The position numbers were made by a program, and so were the translations under genes. This document shows positions 54,719-64,000 of a stretch of 64,000 bases of DNA, piece by piece. The notes beneath the pieces are model-generated. The model was not told where the DNA came from and searched no databases. It worked only from the letters and a program-made list of their open reading frames with translations. Source of the stretch: Symbiodinium kawagutii (Eukaryota; Sar; Dinophyceae; Suessiales; Symbiodiniaceae); NCBI GenBank assembly GCA_009767595.1, contig VSDK01006225.1, positions 372,986-436,985 on the forward strand. The letters run 5' to 3'. Within the stretch, counting starts at the first letter, position 1; each line of letters begins with the position of its first letter.

Positions 54719-55460
54719 ATGACTTGGTCTCGGGTTATCATACCCTATGGTTGGAGTATGTTGGAGTACCTTTTGCGCAAACCTGTTTCTGTGTGTCATG
54801 CGACTAGCAACCAGGAATCAGTTGAGGTTTTTACTCCTGATGGTTTGGAGAGGAGAGCGATTGGTACACTGCAGCAAGTTTGCCGATGCTTCGTTTTGTG
54901 GATTTTTTGCTGATGCTCCATTTTCTTGGTATGAATGGCACGTGCTTGGTCGTGCGAGGGCTCTGACATATGACCTTAGTCCGGTGTTGCAACATTTGAG
55001 GGCAAACACAACCAGCGGGTACTCCCGAAAACGCATGCGGGACTGAATAGCAACATAGCCCTGGCTTGCCCCCATGGCTGCAATTCATTCCGGTAGATGA
55101 TTTTTTGGCCGCCAAGATTTTGATAATTTTCGGAAGTACCCAGCAAGGAAGTTCAGGTCCCGGACCGCTTGCGTTGAGCACATGGGATCACGCAGAAGTT
55201 TCATGCGTCAAAGAGAATGCAGTTTCACTCAGCGGTGCGAGCTACTGACAGGATTCTACGCCAGCAATGGTCATCCTAGGCCATACCTGTTGGATTTTCT
55301 TGTTGAATGTCCTTGCGGCAACAAGTGTTGCTTCCAGAAGGAATGTCAGTCGTTCATATCCAGCGCAGGTGGGGCCAGAAACAAAGGACGCCGCCACAAC
55401 ACTTGGTCACAACTGTGGCGCAATGCCACTTGCTCGTGGTTGATTGATCATTGGCCATAG
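54719..55460 (+). CDS. Multi-frame coding-like region, possibly degraded
   Basis: Successive + frames look protein-like but shift: SVCHATSNQESVEVFTPDG, then FFADAPFSWYEWHVLGRARA, then a cysteine-rich frame 55182-55460 with YLLDFLVECPCGNKCC and FQKECQSFISSAGGARN. There are few splice-like junctions between them. Either several short exons or a decayed intronless copy. Confidence 0.35.
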
Positions 55461-55864
55461 GGCGGCCTGGAGGCACTGGTGAATGGCCAATGGTTTGCCG
55501 GTGAACCATGGTGAATCAGTAGGGCCCTACCATTGGTCGTAAGCTTTTGAATCATCCAGTGTTTTTGGCTGCACATTCTGGCATCAATGAGCCATGCATA
55601 GTAAGCGAAGACACTTTTCCAGGCTTCCTGAGGCTCCCGGGGTAAACCACCAAGCGCAGCAGGGTGGAACAAGTAAGTACTATGTATGCAATAGCCTGGA
55701 CAGACCATGAAAGACTTTCCAAAGTCAGGGTGGTTTATCAACAGGCCGGTCTTCGATTGGCCGCGAGCATCAATGAACTCACTTCTCCATACTTTCCACC
55801 CTCTCTCGGCTGCACACTGTAGTTCAAATGTGAGGTCTGACTGACGTTGGCCGTTTGCCATCAT
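55448..55864 (-). CDS. 138-codon intronless ORF, unidentified
   Basis: ATG-initiated minus frame to stop: LTFELQCAAERGWKVWRSEF, GLLINHPDFGKSFMVC, YLFHPAALGGLPREPQEAWK, SVFAYYAWLIDARMC. Composition is natural and uninterrupted, unusually long for this window. No signal peptide or family recognised; an intronless (retroposed) gene or a long exon. Confidence 0.5.
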   Translation of the reverse strand: MMANGQRQSDLTFELQCAAERGWKVWRSEFIDARGQSKTGLLINHPDFGKSFMVCPGYCIHSTYLFHPAALGGLPREPQEAWKSVFAYYAWLIDARMCSQKHWMIQKLTTNGRALLIHHGSPANHWPFTSASRPPYGQ

Positions 55865-56181
55865 AGCACAGCTTTTTCAGTAGCTAGCTCTCTCATTTTA
55901 TGTCAGAAAACTAGGTCAATTCTTATTTATCATTGCTATACACAGTTATATATATATATTATTCTTCTTACTAATAATTGACGAGGCAGGTGCATTATTC
56001 TTGTTCAATGGCTTCCCCAGAAATCCTAACTCGCAATGAACTCGCATTGACTGCTGAGATCCGCTGATATTCCACTTCTTGTTTGCCGGGGCGTCACCTT
56101 TGGATGAAGCTAAACCCCTGGTTGATTAGATTTGATTAGTAGGGTGGCAGTATGTATCCCCAAAAAGCCTTGGCTCCAATT

Positions 56182-56305
56182 GAAATATATTGAAATGGTG
56201 AAGGTTATGTTGGCCCGTTTCAATATATTAAAAAAAATGAACTTTCAAAATTGTCCATTTCAATATATTTTGGTGAGGTTATTGAAATGGTGAAGGTTAT
56301 ATATG
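56182..56305. repeat. Interspersed TTGAAATGGTGAAGGTTAT duplication
   Basis: The 19-bp word occurs at 56188 and again at 56282, around TTTCAATATATT copies in opposite orientation, giving a small inverted/direct repeat cluster. Confidence 0.6.
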
Positions 56306-56344
56306 TTGGCAGATATCCCCTTTTTGCCTTGAAAAAACCTCGTT

Positions 56345-56467
56345 TCAGGCGTTGTGCCCAGTTCAAGGGTGATTTGTCAACTGGAAACGCCAGCTGCAGG
56401 CTGCAACCAACAGAGAGCTGCGAATGGTGGAAGCGAAGGCTGGATGACAACGGTGGATTCTGCGGGT
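56345..56467 (+). CDS. Exon candidate with GTAACG donor
   Basis: Frame KGDLSTGNASCRLQPTESC then EWWKRRLDDNGGFC; donor TGCGG|GTAACG. Position between minus exons makes the strand doubtful. Confidence 0.35.
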
Positions 56468-56602
56468 AACGGCTTGCAAGGAGTAGCAATGGTGGAAAAT
56501 GGAGAATACTGAGACATGATCGTTCAATCAGATGGTAGCAATGGTTCGACTGTTTTGGTTGCTAACAGCCAACATTTTGATCCTCACATTGCTCAAACTT
56601 GT

Positions 56603-56754
56603 CTAATCTAAGCCGATCTGACCATCCAGAAATGAACGCCACAAGTCCTTCACCAGGCGAGCAGCTGGCAGATCGACATGTTCCTCCAGCGTGCTGGGAA
56701 AAAGGTTGGCTTCACAGCCTGCGGCTAGGCCCATGTTTTGGGGCCTGTCATGGA
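56603..56754 (-). CDS. Minus-strand terminal exon
   Basis: Minus acceptor CGTCGCCTATGGACAG; frame HDRPQNMGLAAGCEANLFP, STLEEHVDLPAARLVKDLWR, SFLDGQIGLD, stop TAG. GC3 about 62%, natural composition. The + frame on the same DNA is less convincing. Confidence 0.55.
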
Positions 56755-56782
56755 CTGTCCATAGGCGACGTGATATACCCAA

Positions 56783-56936
56783 ATGGCTATGGGTCAATAT
56801 TGACCAACCAATAACGCGGGATAGTTAGCAGTATATAATAGTGCGCTTCGGCAAGAGGGTCTGAAAAAGAAATAGGGAAAACAGCCTGGATAATGATAGG
56901 GGAACCAGGGGTACAGGGTGAACTGACCCTCTGCCA
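56783..56936. mobile_element. Family C MITE-like element, copy C4
   Basis: ATGGCTATGGGTCAATATT ... GGGGAACCAGGGGTACAGGG ... AACTGACCCTCTGCC; longest copy, about 154 bp, with an insertion. Confidence 0.75.
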
Positions 56937-57492
56937 AATAATCCTGAATGTCCTGTACCAACAGCTGGTTGGCTTTCCCGGAAAGTAATTACGGGGGTCG
57001 CCTGGGTTTATTGCCTTTGGCTCTGGCTGTATGCAAAGCCCCCGCAAAATCGGGGGATGGCTCAGGAAGACCCGGGAATGGTTTCAGCCCGAGAGGGGGG
57101 ACCCATCAGCAAAAACTGAAACTTGGCTTTAGTCGATTTTAGTGATCCTTGGCTTTAGTAGACATCTTTTGTACCAGCCTTAGGCATATTGAATCGGGGT
57201 CCTCATTGCAAGGGCTGCAGATTCTTAGGGCACTACTTGTAGTTTACTTGATGACATGGAACCCAGCTAAGTGTTGATTTGCTGCTGCATTTCGCCAATG
57301 TGGATTCAGGATGATTCAGGGTGCTTGAAAGTGAGACCAAAATCATAGGTTGATGTTCATTTTAGCATAGGGTTGCATTTGCTATTTAGTATTTAGTGTA
57401 CATGATAAGAATACTGGCACTGGACATTGTTTAGTACCAAAAGTGCAAATTCGATCCACTTGCTCCCGCATAGGCTACTTTCTTTGGTGTTT
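56937..57492. other. No confident gene
   Basis: Contains a CCCCCGCAAAATCGGGGG hairpin at 57038-57055; open frames on both strands without splice support. Confidence 0.35.
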
Positions 57493-57655
57493 CTAATGCT
57501 CGCCAGGGTGTGGTGGTATGGAATCGTCCACCTCAGTTAGCCTCGGCGTATCATCCTCACTGTCCTCGACTTTGGAATGCCATTGAATCCCAGTTCTGTA
57601 GCTGTGCCGCCGCCCGCTGCAATGTTGGGCTGCCACAGGACAAGGTGCAGCCAGC
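57493..57655 (-). CDS. Minus-strand terminal exon, acidic tail
   Basis: Minus acceptor TTGTAAAACCCCAG; frame LAAPCPVAAQHCSGRRHSY, RTGIQWHSKVEDSEDDTPRL, TEVDDSIPPHPGEH, stop TAG. Acidic C-terminus. A second frame stops earlier. It would end a minus gene lying head-to-head with the cyclin genes. Confidence 0.5.
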
Positions 57656-57979
57656 CTGGGGTTTTACAACAGTCAAAAATTGAAGGGGGAAGTGATTCAG
57701 TGCACTCACGTCAGCAAGGATGGAAAATGTGGGTGTCTTGGTAAATTCCAACCCATAGGATGTTTTTTTCTTTTTTGCTTCATGAACGACTTGTCCTAGT
57801 TTGGTATCATCGCTCGAGGTATAAACAATTTTTGAGTTGTGAAATGTTTTGAATTTCACTGCATTTGTGTGAGGATGTGTGAGGTGAGGGGTCTTTCCTT
57901 TTTTTGGAGCTATGACTTCCTGTCAGCAAAGGCATCGGGAAACATTGGGCCCACCCTGGGAGGCCAAGACCTGTTGTCC

Positions 57980-58228
57980 CTGTGTGGAAGGCGCCTCCCA
58001 GTCCCTTTCGTGTGAAGCTCAATGCAAACATCGCAAGGTCCAGAAAGCGTGGCAAGTCGTTGGAACGGCGTTGCATGCCGTTGGGTTGTTGGATGTACCT
58101 TGGACAGCTTGGACAGCTTGGACAGCTTGGACCTGCCATGACCTTGGACATGTGGCTTGGACATGTCATGACCTGCCGACTTGGTTCAAAGGCCACCTGC
58201 GATGTAGACGAAAAAGAAGCACCGTAGT
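57980..58228 (+). CDS. Possible coding region upstream of cyclin gene 1
   Basis: Frame PFRVKLNANIARSRKRGKS, LERRCMPLGCWMYL continues through the 9-bp repeat below (LGQLGQLGQLG) to a stop at 58228. Minus frames are open too. A 5' exon of the cyclin gene or an unrelated gene; unclear. Confidence 0.3.
58099..58134. repeat. TTGGACAGC 9-mer tandem repeat
   Basis: Four units of the 9-mer TTGGACAGC; a diverged GCTTGGACATGTC copy follows at 58152. Confidence 0.8.
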
Positions 58229-58340
58229 ATCCCATAGTACCTCGACTTGAGCACCAGGAGCCGAAGGCGCTTCAGGAGCTCAGGTTTCATATCTTTTGTA
58301 TTCTTTTGTAGGTTTCTGCTCTGTGATACACAGGCTCCCC

Positions 58341-59731
58341 ATGCTTCCAGTCGAGCCTCGTTTGAAGCCCTTGGGCGCCACTATTATCCATTACGCGGAG
58401 GATGGAGAGGCCAAGACAGAATTCAAGCGCTGTCACTCCTTTAGTGGTTACATCCCGTATGCTTTGAGTGATGCCGCCAGCGATGGCAAGTCCGAGTGCT
58501 CAGTGGAAGAATCGTTTGAGACGACTCGCAACCATGTAGTGTGGCCTGGAACCGATGACGAACATGAAGCTCCACCTCGCCCATCGGCAGCAAAGGCTGC
58601 AGCCACTGAGTCAACTGGCGCTGAACCGACCAGCACCACGACATCGGTGGGTGAGAAGGTCATTGTAGGATTTGGACGGGCACTGCGAAAAGCGGTGAGA
58701 GACATGGACGGCCGCTCGCATGCACTGATCACTGGGTTCGTCCGTGGATAGATTCACTCATGATCTTGTTTGTTTTGGGGTTTCTCTCCCCCAATTCCAG
58801 CATCTTGCTAACTTCCACATCAACTATGTCTAGGGTAAGTCTCGGGTCTTTACACGCACTTCAGGATCTGTATTCATTAATTATGTTCCTTGGCTATTTA
58901 CAGGAAGACTGATAACGACAATGCTATGGCAAACGCCCACCAAACCAACAAAAGATAGTTTGAGGTGAAAATAAAGTTAGATCATCGTTGAAACCAAGAA
59001 CGTTGAGACTGGCTGCTTGTCATACCGAATGCGTCGCAAAAGAGCCATCATCATAGAACTAGGTGCATTCAGCGGTTCAAATAGATTCGCCCGACGCACG
59101 GATCGCAGACGATGGGTGGACACTCTCAACCTCGATTCCCTTTTCGTTTCAATTATCTAGTGGTGATACATGTTTTACTTGCTTTTGGTTACATAGTTCC
59201 CAGTTTCTACAACAGTCATTTTGGTTCTTTGTTCCAGGCATTCTGGGCTTTTGTGGGTTCTTTTGTGCTGTTGCTTCTTGTTTTGTTTGCTTTCTCTTGT
59301 GCTTGAATTCTTGGGTTTCGGCAGTTCTTTCAATTCTATGCAGTCGGTTGTGATGTTTCTGTTGCATTTGTTGTTTTCAATCTGTTTGTGTAAAGTTTAT
59401 ATGCCTTCCTGGGCTGGTGGCTTTTGGATGCCAAAGGGCGGCTTTTGGATTCTGCGAACGCCAAGTTCTCTTCAGAGGGGGGGTTACATCCGCGCCTTCC
59501 GGTGGCGCAGTGAAGGTTATGACCCAAAGATTTCAGACTCGGACCATGCGGCTCCAAGCCCACAGAACGGTGGAATGAGCAATCGAAATTGCACGTGCAT
59601 GTTTAGGAAAGTAAGGAATTAAGCAGTGTTCAAATCAGAAGAAGAAGAAGAGGAAAGCTAATAGGCAAATGAGTAAGTAAGTAAGTACTGTAAGTGAGTA
59701 AGGAAGGAAGGAAGCAGGCAAGCAAGCGAGG

Positions 59732-59788
<57 letters not shown>

Positions 59789-60783
59789 TAGAAATAGTAC
59801 GATCATAAAACAAGTATGATAGTGATATATGATGATGCGACCCTGTTTGGCTAATAGATGGCATCGAGCCAGCTATTCCTGAAGCGCAGCTCATATGCCA
59901 TTCTTAAATGTGTGGCGAACATTTGGGTTGACATACCCCAAGTGGATATCCAAGTGGCATGAATGAACAAAACACCCTATTGACCCCTTTTACAGCAGTA
60001 CAAAGTGTGAACCTATGTTTGTGGTAGCTTTCCCATCACGATGGCCGCCAGGCATGTCCTCTGCCTATCACAGCTTCTTTGATTGCGGTGGATGTGCAAT
60101 GGACCTGGATGACTTCATATGGGGGTTGCATCAAAATGCTGGCACCCCACCAGTGTGCTTTGTCTACGCCTTCGTTTACATTTGCAGGTGCCGTCTGCAT
60201 GGGATCCCGCTGAGTGAGTTGCAAACCGTCACCTGGATCTAGAACCTAGACATACCTAGAGCCCGATTGCTTTTCGTATGACGCCCTTGCGCTCAATCAA
60301 TGACACAAACTGGTTTTACAAATGCATGCATGCTAAAAGTCCGCGGGTGAGCGAGAAAAGAGACAACACAGATCAACACAGCATCGCACCGGTTCTTTGT
60401 GCACGTCATTCTGCCCAAAAAGTGCATTTCAGATTCTGAGGCCAGCCACCCCATATTTCCCTTAAAGCCCACGTAAAAATGTGCTTTATTCCCAATACTC
60501 CCAAAGATGGTGCTGTCCTCACCACAGGATGTCGGAGACACAGATGGAGGAGCTGAGCGAACGCACGGTGCATCGCTTGCTGCTGGCGGCTGTGACCATT
60601 GCAGCGAAGATGCAACAGCCACAAAGCTTTGATGCGCATTTGTACGCGCAAGCGGGGCATGTCACAGCCGAGGAGCTTCAGCATTTAGAGGCGAAGCTCC
60701 TTGAGCTGTTGCAGTGGAATGTGGAGGTTTGCCACAAGAGCTTTCGAAGGATCTTTCGCCTGCTGAGCCAAGCTGCTGCTTGA
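58341..60783 (+). CDS. Pho80/P-U-type cyclin, gene 1 of tandem pair
   Basis: Three exons: 58341-58735, 60074-60187, 60528-60783, total 254 codons if ATG at 58341 starts translation (an exon upstream is possible since a CAG acceptor lies 7 bp before it). Exon 1 encodes a variable N-terminus with EFKRCHSFSGYIPYALSD and a low-complexity Ala/Thr/Pro linker. Exons 2-3 form a cyclin box: MDLDDFIWGLHQNAGTPPVC, FVYAFVYICR, then MSETQ, ERTVHRLLLAAVTIAAKM, HLYAQAGHVTAEELQHLEAK, LLELLQWNVEVCHKSF. This matches the Pho80/plant CycU pattern (LIYIDR ... HRLLLTS..AAK ... YAKVGGI...LE..FL..L.W). Phases 2|1 and 2|1 restore Gly and Arg codons. Pho80-type cyclins bind CDKs (Pho85/CDKA). The usual Asp of YIDR is Cys here. 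Confidence 0.8.
59681..59788. repeat. GTAA tetranucleotide array in cyclin intron 1
   Basis: AGTAAGTAAGTA units, 17-18 uninterrupted ones at 59729-59788 after a degenerate GAAGGAAG/GCAAGCAA part. Each unit is a GTAAGT 5' splice-site word on the transcribed strand. Absent from intron 1 of cyclin gene 2. Confidence 0.9.
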
Positions 60784-61010
60784 CCCCATGTGTTTTTGCC
60801 GCGCCGAGCATAGCTTTGAAAGAACATTGGGAGCAAAAAGTGTCATGCACAATCATGCACAGGTCGAATGACTACAGAGTTTGTTTGGTTTTGGAATGTG
60901 ATTTGGACCGATGCAAGCCTGTGGGACATGGAGACAAGCATCACCATGAATTGTGTCATGACCAACTGCAGTGTTGCAGAGCCGATGTATGATTGATGGC
61001 AAGCAAGCAG

Positions 61011-61410
61011 TAGTTGGAAAACCTAGACCTAGGGATTTAAGTTACGAACGACCGTGAAGAGTTGGATCTGCGTGGGCTGATCTACTTCTAATAGGGTGGG
61101 TCCTTATGATGAAGGAGTTGGTTGACCTGAAGCATGAGTTGGGAAGGGTCCAAGAGATTCCAAGAGAATAACAATACTGGCTTCATGTGATGCCCTTTTT
61201 GCAAGTGTAGGACTAGGTGGCTTGCTCAGGACAGATGTTGCACCACGATATATCAAGATGCATCATTTCATTGTTGCGATCTGTTGATGCTAGCGGCTCA
61301 AAGGTCACGGCGCAGACTGTAGGACCTGAACTTGAGCACCGCCAAGGAGCTCGTTTCAGGTGGCATTGCCCGGGTTTCATATCGGTTTGGAAAGGTTGCT
61401 GCTCCTCCCA
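61011..61410. other. Spacer between cyclin genes
   Basis: No independent gene seen. 61331-61380 (CTTGAGCACC...GGTTTCATATC) aligns with 58249-58294 upstream of gene 1, so the duplication unit begins upstream of exon 1. Confidence 0.6.
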
Positions 61411-63363
61411 ATGCTTCCAGTCGAGCCTCGTTTGAAGCCCTTGGGCGCCACTATGCTCCACTACGCAGATGATAGAGAGGCCAAGACAGAATTCAAGCGC
61501 TGTCACTCCTTTAGTGGTTACATCCCTTATGCTTTGAGTGATGCCGCAACCGACTGCAAGTCCGAGTGCTCTTGGGAAGAAGCTTCGACCTGCAACGTTG
61601 TGTGGCCTGACACCGATGATGAAGCCCCACCCGGACCCACAGAGGCAGTCACGCCTGAACCAGCCAGTACCACCACCGTGGGCGGAAAGGTCATTGTAGG
61701 ATTTGGACGAGCACTACAAGCAGCAGTGAAAGACATGGACGGCCGCTTGCATGCACTGGAATTCACTGGGTTGGATCTGGGTTGGTTTGTGGGAAAACTC
61801 TCTGAAAATGCAATGCTTTTCCAGTTTTTGGGATGTCCCACGATCTTTTGGAACCGATGCAACAGACTCATTCCTCGATTTGTTGGTACCTGCTTCCTTT
61901 TTCTTGGGATACATGGATGGATGCATATATGAAATATTTGGTAGAATAGGGTGTTTGGTATGCAATGGGAAAATATGGTGTTTGATGCACTCACCTTAAT
62001 TTGCACACTGAGGTGCACATATTACATTTATTTATATTTATATATTGTTTATTGTAATTTGTACTTATTGTTGTAGTAGGTAAGTATGAGTATGAGAATA
62101 CTAATGCCGCCTCCCATTGTAAATCATTATAAAATTGAACATCTAGAGGTATTGCAGGTGCCTTGGCGACATGCAATAGATCATATAACACATGTCTCAC
62201 TCATGCAGTGGTTCTCTCATTGTTTGACTTGTTTGCGAAGCCCAGGCAATGCAATCAGCAACTGAGGTCCCCATGCGAACATGAACTTGTTTGATGCCCA
62301 ACTGAGACTGCGAACGCATGCTGCTCATAGGATAGCATACCGTGTGAGGATTCTATAGCACTAATCATGCTCATACTTTTTGTGTAAGTGCTTTATGATG
62401 CTTTCTTGCACTTTCTACTATATACTAGTAAGGTAAGTCTTCAAATCAGAACAAAAGCTGTATATAGTGACCTTGCTTGACTGTAGATGGTATTGGGCCA
62501 GCTATCCCTGATGCACAGCTTATGCTATTCTTCCCTGTTTTGCGCACATATTGATTTGACATACCCCGGATGAGACCAAGTGGCACGAATGAATGGAATT
62601 CCTGGCCGGACAGGTTTTCAGGAACAGGCCGCTGACCCGCTTTACATCAGTATAAACCAATTCTTTGCAGCTTTCCAATCAGCAAACCGGAAATGATAAG
62701 TTACACCCATTGTACCTGCCATAACAATATCACACATGAAATCTCAGCCAGATAGCCAGCACAATGGCAGCCAGGCATGGCTTTTGCTTATCAGAGCTTC
62801 TTTGACTGCGGTGGATGTGCCATGGACTTGGATGACTTCATATGGGGGTTGCATCAAAATGCTGGCACCCCACCAGTGTGCTTTGTCTACGCCTTCATTT
62901 ACATTTGCAGGTGCGGTCAGCGCGTGCTCCCGCAGAGTGAGTCGCAAAAAAATAAATATCCATGACCGAAGTGCTTTTCGTATGATGCATGTGCTGAATC
63001 AATGACCTAAACGTGGTTTGAAACTACATGCCATGCACTTTCAAAAAATCTGCAAATCAGTCGGAATTGTGTGGCTGTCCTGTCGGGTCCTGCCACCACA
63101 GGATGTCGGAGACACAGATGGAGGTGCTGAGCGAACGCACGGTGCATCGCTTGCTGCTGGCGGCTGTGACCATTGCAGCGAAGATGCAACAGCCACAAAG
63201 CTTCAATGTGCATTTGTATGCCCAGGTGGGGCATATCACAGTCGAGGAGCTTCAGCATTTAGAGGCGAATCTCCTTGAGCTGATGCAGTGGAACGTCCTG
63301 GTTTGCCACAAGAGCTTTCGAAGGATCTTTCGCCTTCTTATCCGAGCGTCCGACGCCGCATGA
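61411..63363 (+). CDS. Pho80/P-U-type cyclin, gene 2 of tandem pair
   Basis: Three exons: 61411-61769, 62797-62910, 63102-63363, total 244 codons. Exon 1 shares MLPVEPRLKPLGAT, TEFKRCHSFSGYIPYALSDA and VIVGFGRAL with gene 1 but has a shorter linker (11 codons fewer, in frame). Exon 2 is the same length as in gene 1 (114 bp). Exon 3 reads MSETQMEVLSERTVHRLLLA and HLYAQVGHITVEELQHLEAN, ending SDAA. Splice sites and phases are conserved; introns are 1027 and 191 bp against 1338 and 340 bp in gene 1. Differences are mostly synonymous or conservative, suggesting both copies are or were under selection. Confidence 0.8.
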
Positions 63364-63646
63364 CGCCGCTTGACCGTGCATGTGTACCGCGAGTACCGTA
63401 TCGTTTTTGAAGGTTCTCCCGCCTTCTTGGCCAAGCCGCTGCTTGAGCCTACATGAGCAGTGTCAAAAACCAGCAGGTGAGAAGTTGACCAGTTGGGGCG
63501 TGACCACGATGAATCCCGAGCAATAATTGGGTCAGATGATTCAATTAGGAAAGTCCTGAGTCCTGACCAGCAATTTTGTTGCTGTTGGTCCTGTTGGTAT
63601 AGAGCTAGCTACTGGGTTTCTGACACGGCTTGTGCTTTCCCATGCC

Positions 63647-63740
63647 CTATAAGAGCTTTCGAAGGATCTTTTGCCTTCTTTGTCAAGCAGCCGCTTGACC
63701 CTATGCGTTCCGTGCATGGCTTTGAAAGAAGAGAGGAAAA
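63647..63740 (+). pseudogene. Third, truncated copy of the cyclin last exon
   Basis: CTATAAGAGCTTTCGAAGGATCTTTTGCC and the following GCCGCTTGACCC and GCATGGCTTTGAAAGAA align with the end of exon 3 and the 3' flank of gene 1 (60735-60823). No upstream cyclin-box sequence accompanies it, so it is a fragment. Confidence 0.75.
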
Positions 63741-64000
63741 GTGCGATGCTCAACTGAACTGAGTTTGCTTTTAGGACGCATATGAGCATATTAAGAGCAT
63801 ATTAAGCATGGATGCTCCCCCTTAGGACAACATTTTGACCCATCTTGTCATGGGAGCGCCGTTGAAGCATGGCAGTACTGGTGACCGTGGCCCAGGCGAT
63901 GAATCTGAGGCAGCAACCAAAATTTCTAAAAGGCACGCGAGGGATGATTTTACAGCAATAACATGCAGTCAGAATTTCATTTTCTTCAGTGTCATGAACA
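63741..64000. other. Window end
   Basis: A + frame MGAPLKHGSTGDRGPGDES at 63850 is GC-rich and could begin another exon, but is cut by the window and unsupported. Confidence 0.3.

Noticed and set aside
1..64000. tRNA, rRNA, snRNA, CRISPR
   Set aside because: No cloverleaf with GGTTCRANNC, no rRNA signature, no regularly spaced direct repeats with unique spacers were seen by eye.

Overview
The window looks like nuclear DNA of a dinoflagellate (Suessiales/Symbiodiniaceae-like is my best guess). The reasons are: no long bacterial-style reading frames; coding sequence in many short, GC-rich, GC3-rich islands of 40-270 bp set in AT-richer DNA; splice junctions that include GC and possibly GA 5' sites; abundant trinucleotide and other microsatellites; an interstitial TTTAGGG-like telomeric tract; and several families of very short terminal-inverted-repeat elements, one of which ends at splice sites. 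I found no rRNA, tRNA, CRISPR or prokaryotic operon.

Only three gene models could be tied to known families across splice junctions with matching phases. (1) An AlkB-type 2-oxoglutarate/Fe(II) dioxygenase C-terminal half on the + strand (4308-6328, four exons). (2, 3) Two tandemly duplicated three-exon genes for Pho80/P-U-type cyclins on the + strand (58341-60783 and 61411-63363), with a third fragment of the last exon at 63647-63740. One further exon (45338-45511) resembles half of a cold-shock domain.

Layout: 1-53.5 kb carries mostly + strand exon islands from several genes I could not name. Stop codons suggest gene ends near 6.3, 10.5, 19.5, 27.8, 34.7, 39.6, 43.1, 46.3 and 53.3 kb. About 54.4-57.7 kb carries - strand exons (54399-54596, 55448-55864, 56603-56754, 57493-57655), so strand switches lie near 53.5-54.4 kb and 57.7-58.3 kb. 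From 58 kb to the end is the cyclin tandem array on the + strand.

Repeats: family A (about 80-140 bp, ends CTGGTTGGTGGTTT...AAACCACCAACCAG, introner-like), family B (about 60-105 bp, ends GGTGTTTCTCAA...TTGAGAAACACC, eight copies), family C (about 110-150 bp, ends GGCTATGGGTCAA...TTGACCCATAGCC, four copies), and one palindromic element D. Exon calls rest on reading-frame openness, GC3, splice-site context and phase; each would need transcript evidence. Confidences are set accordingly.
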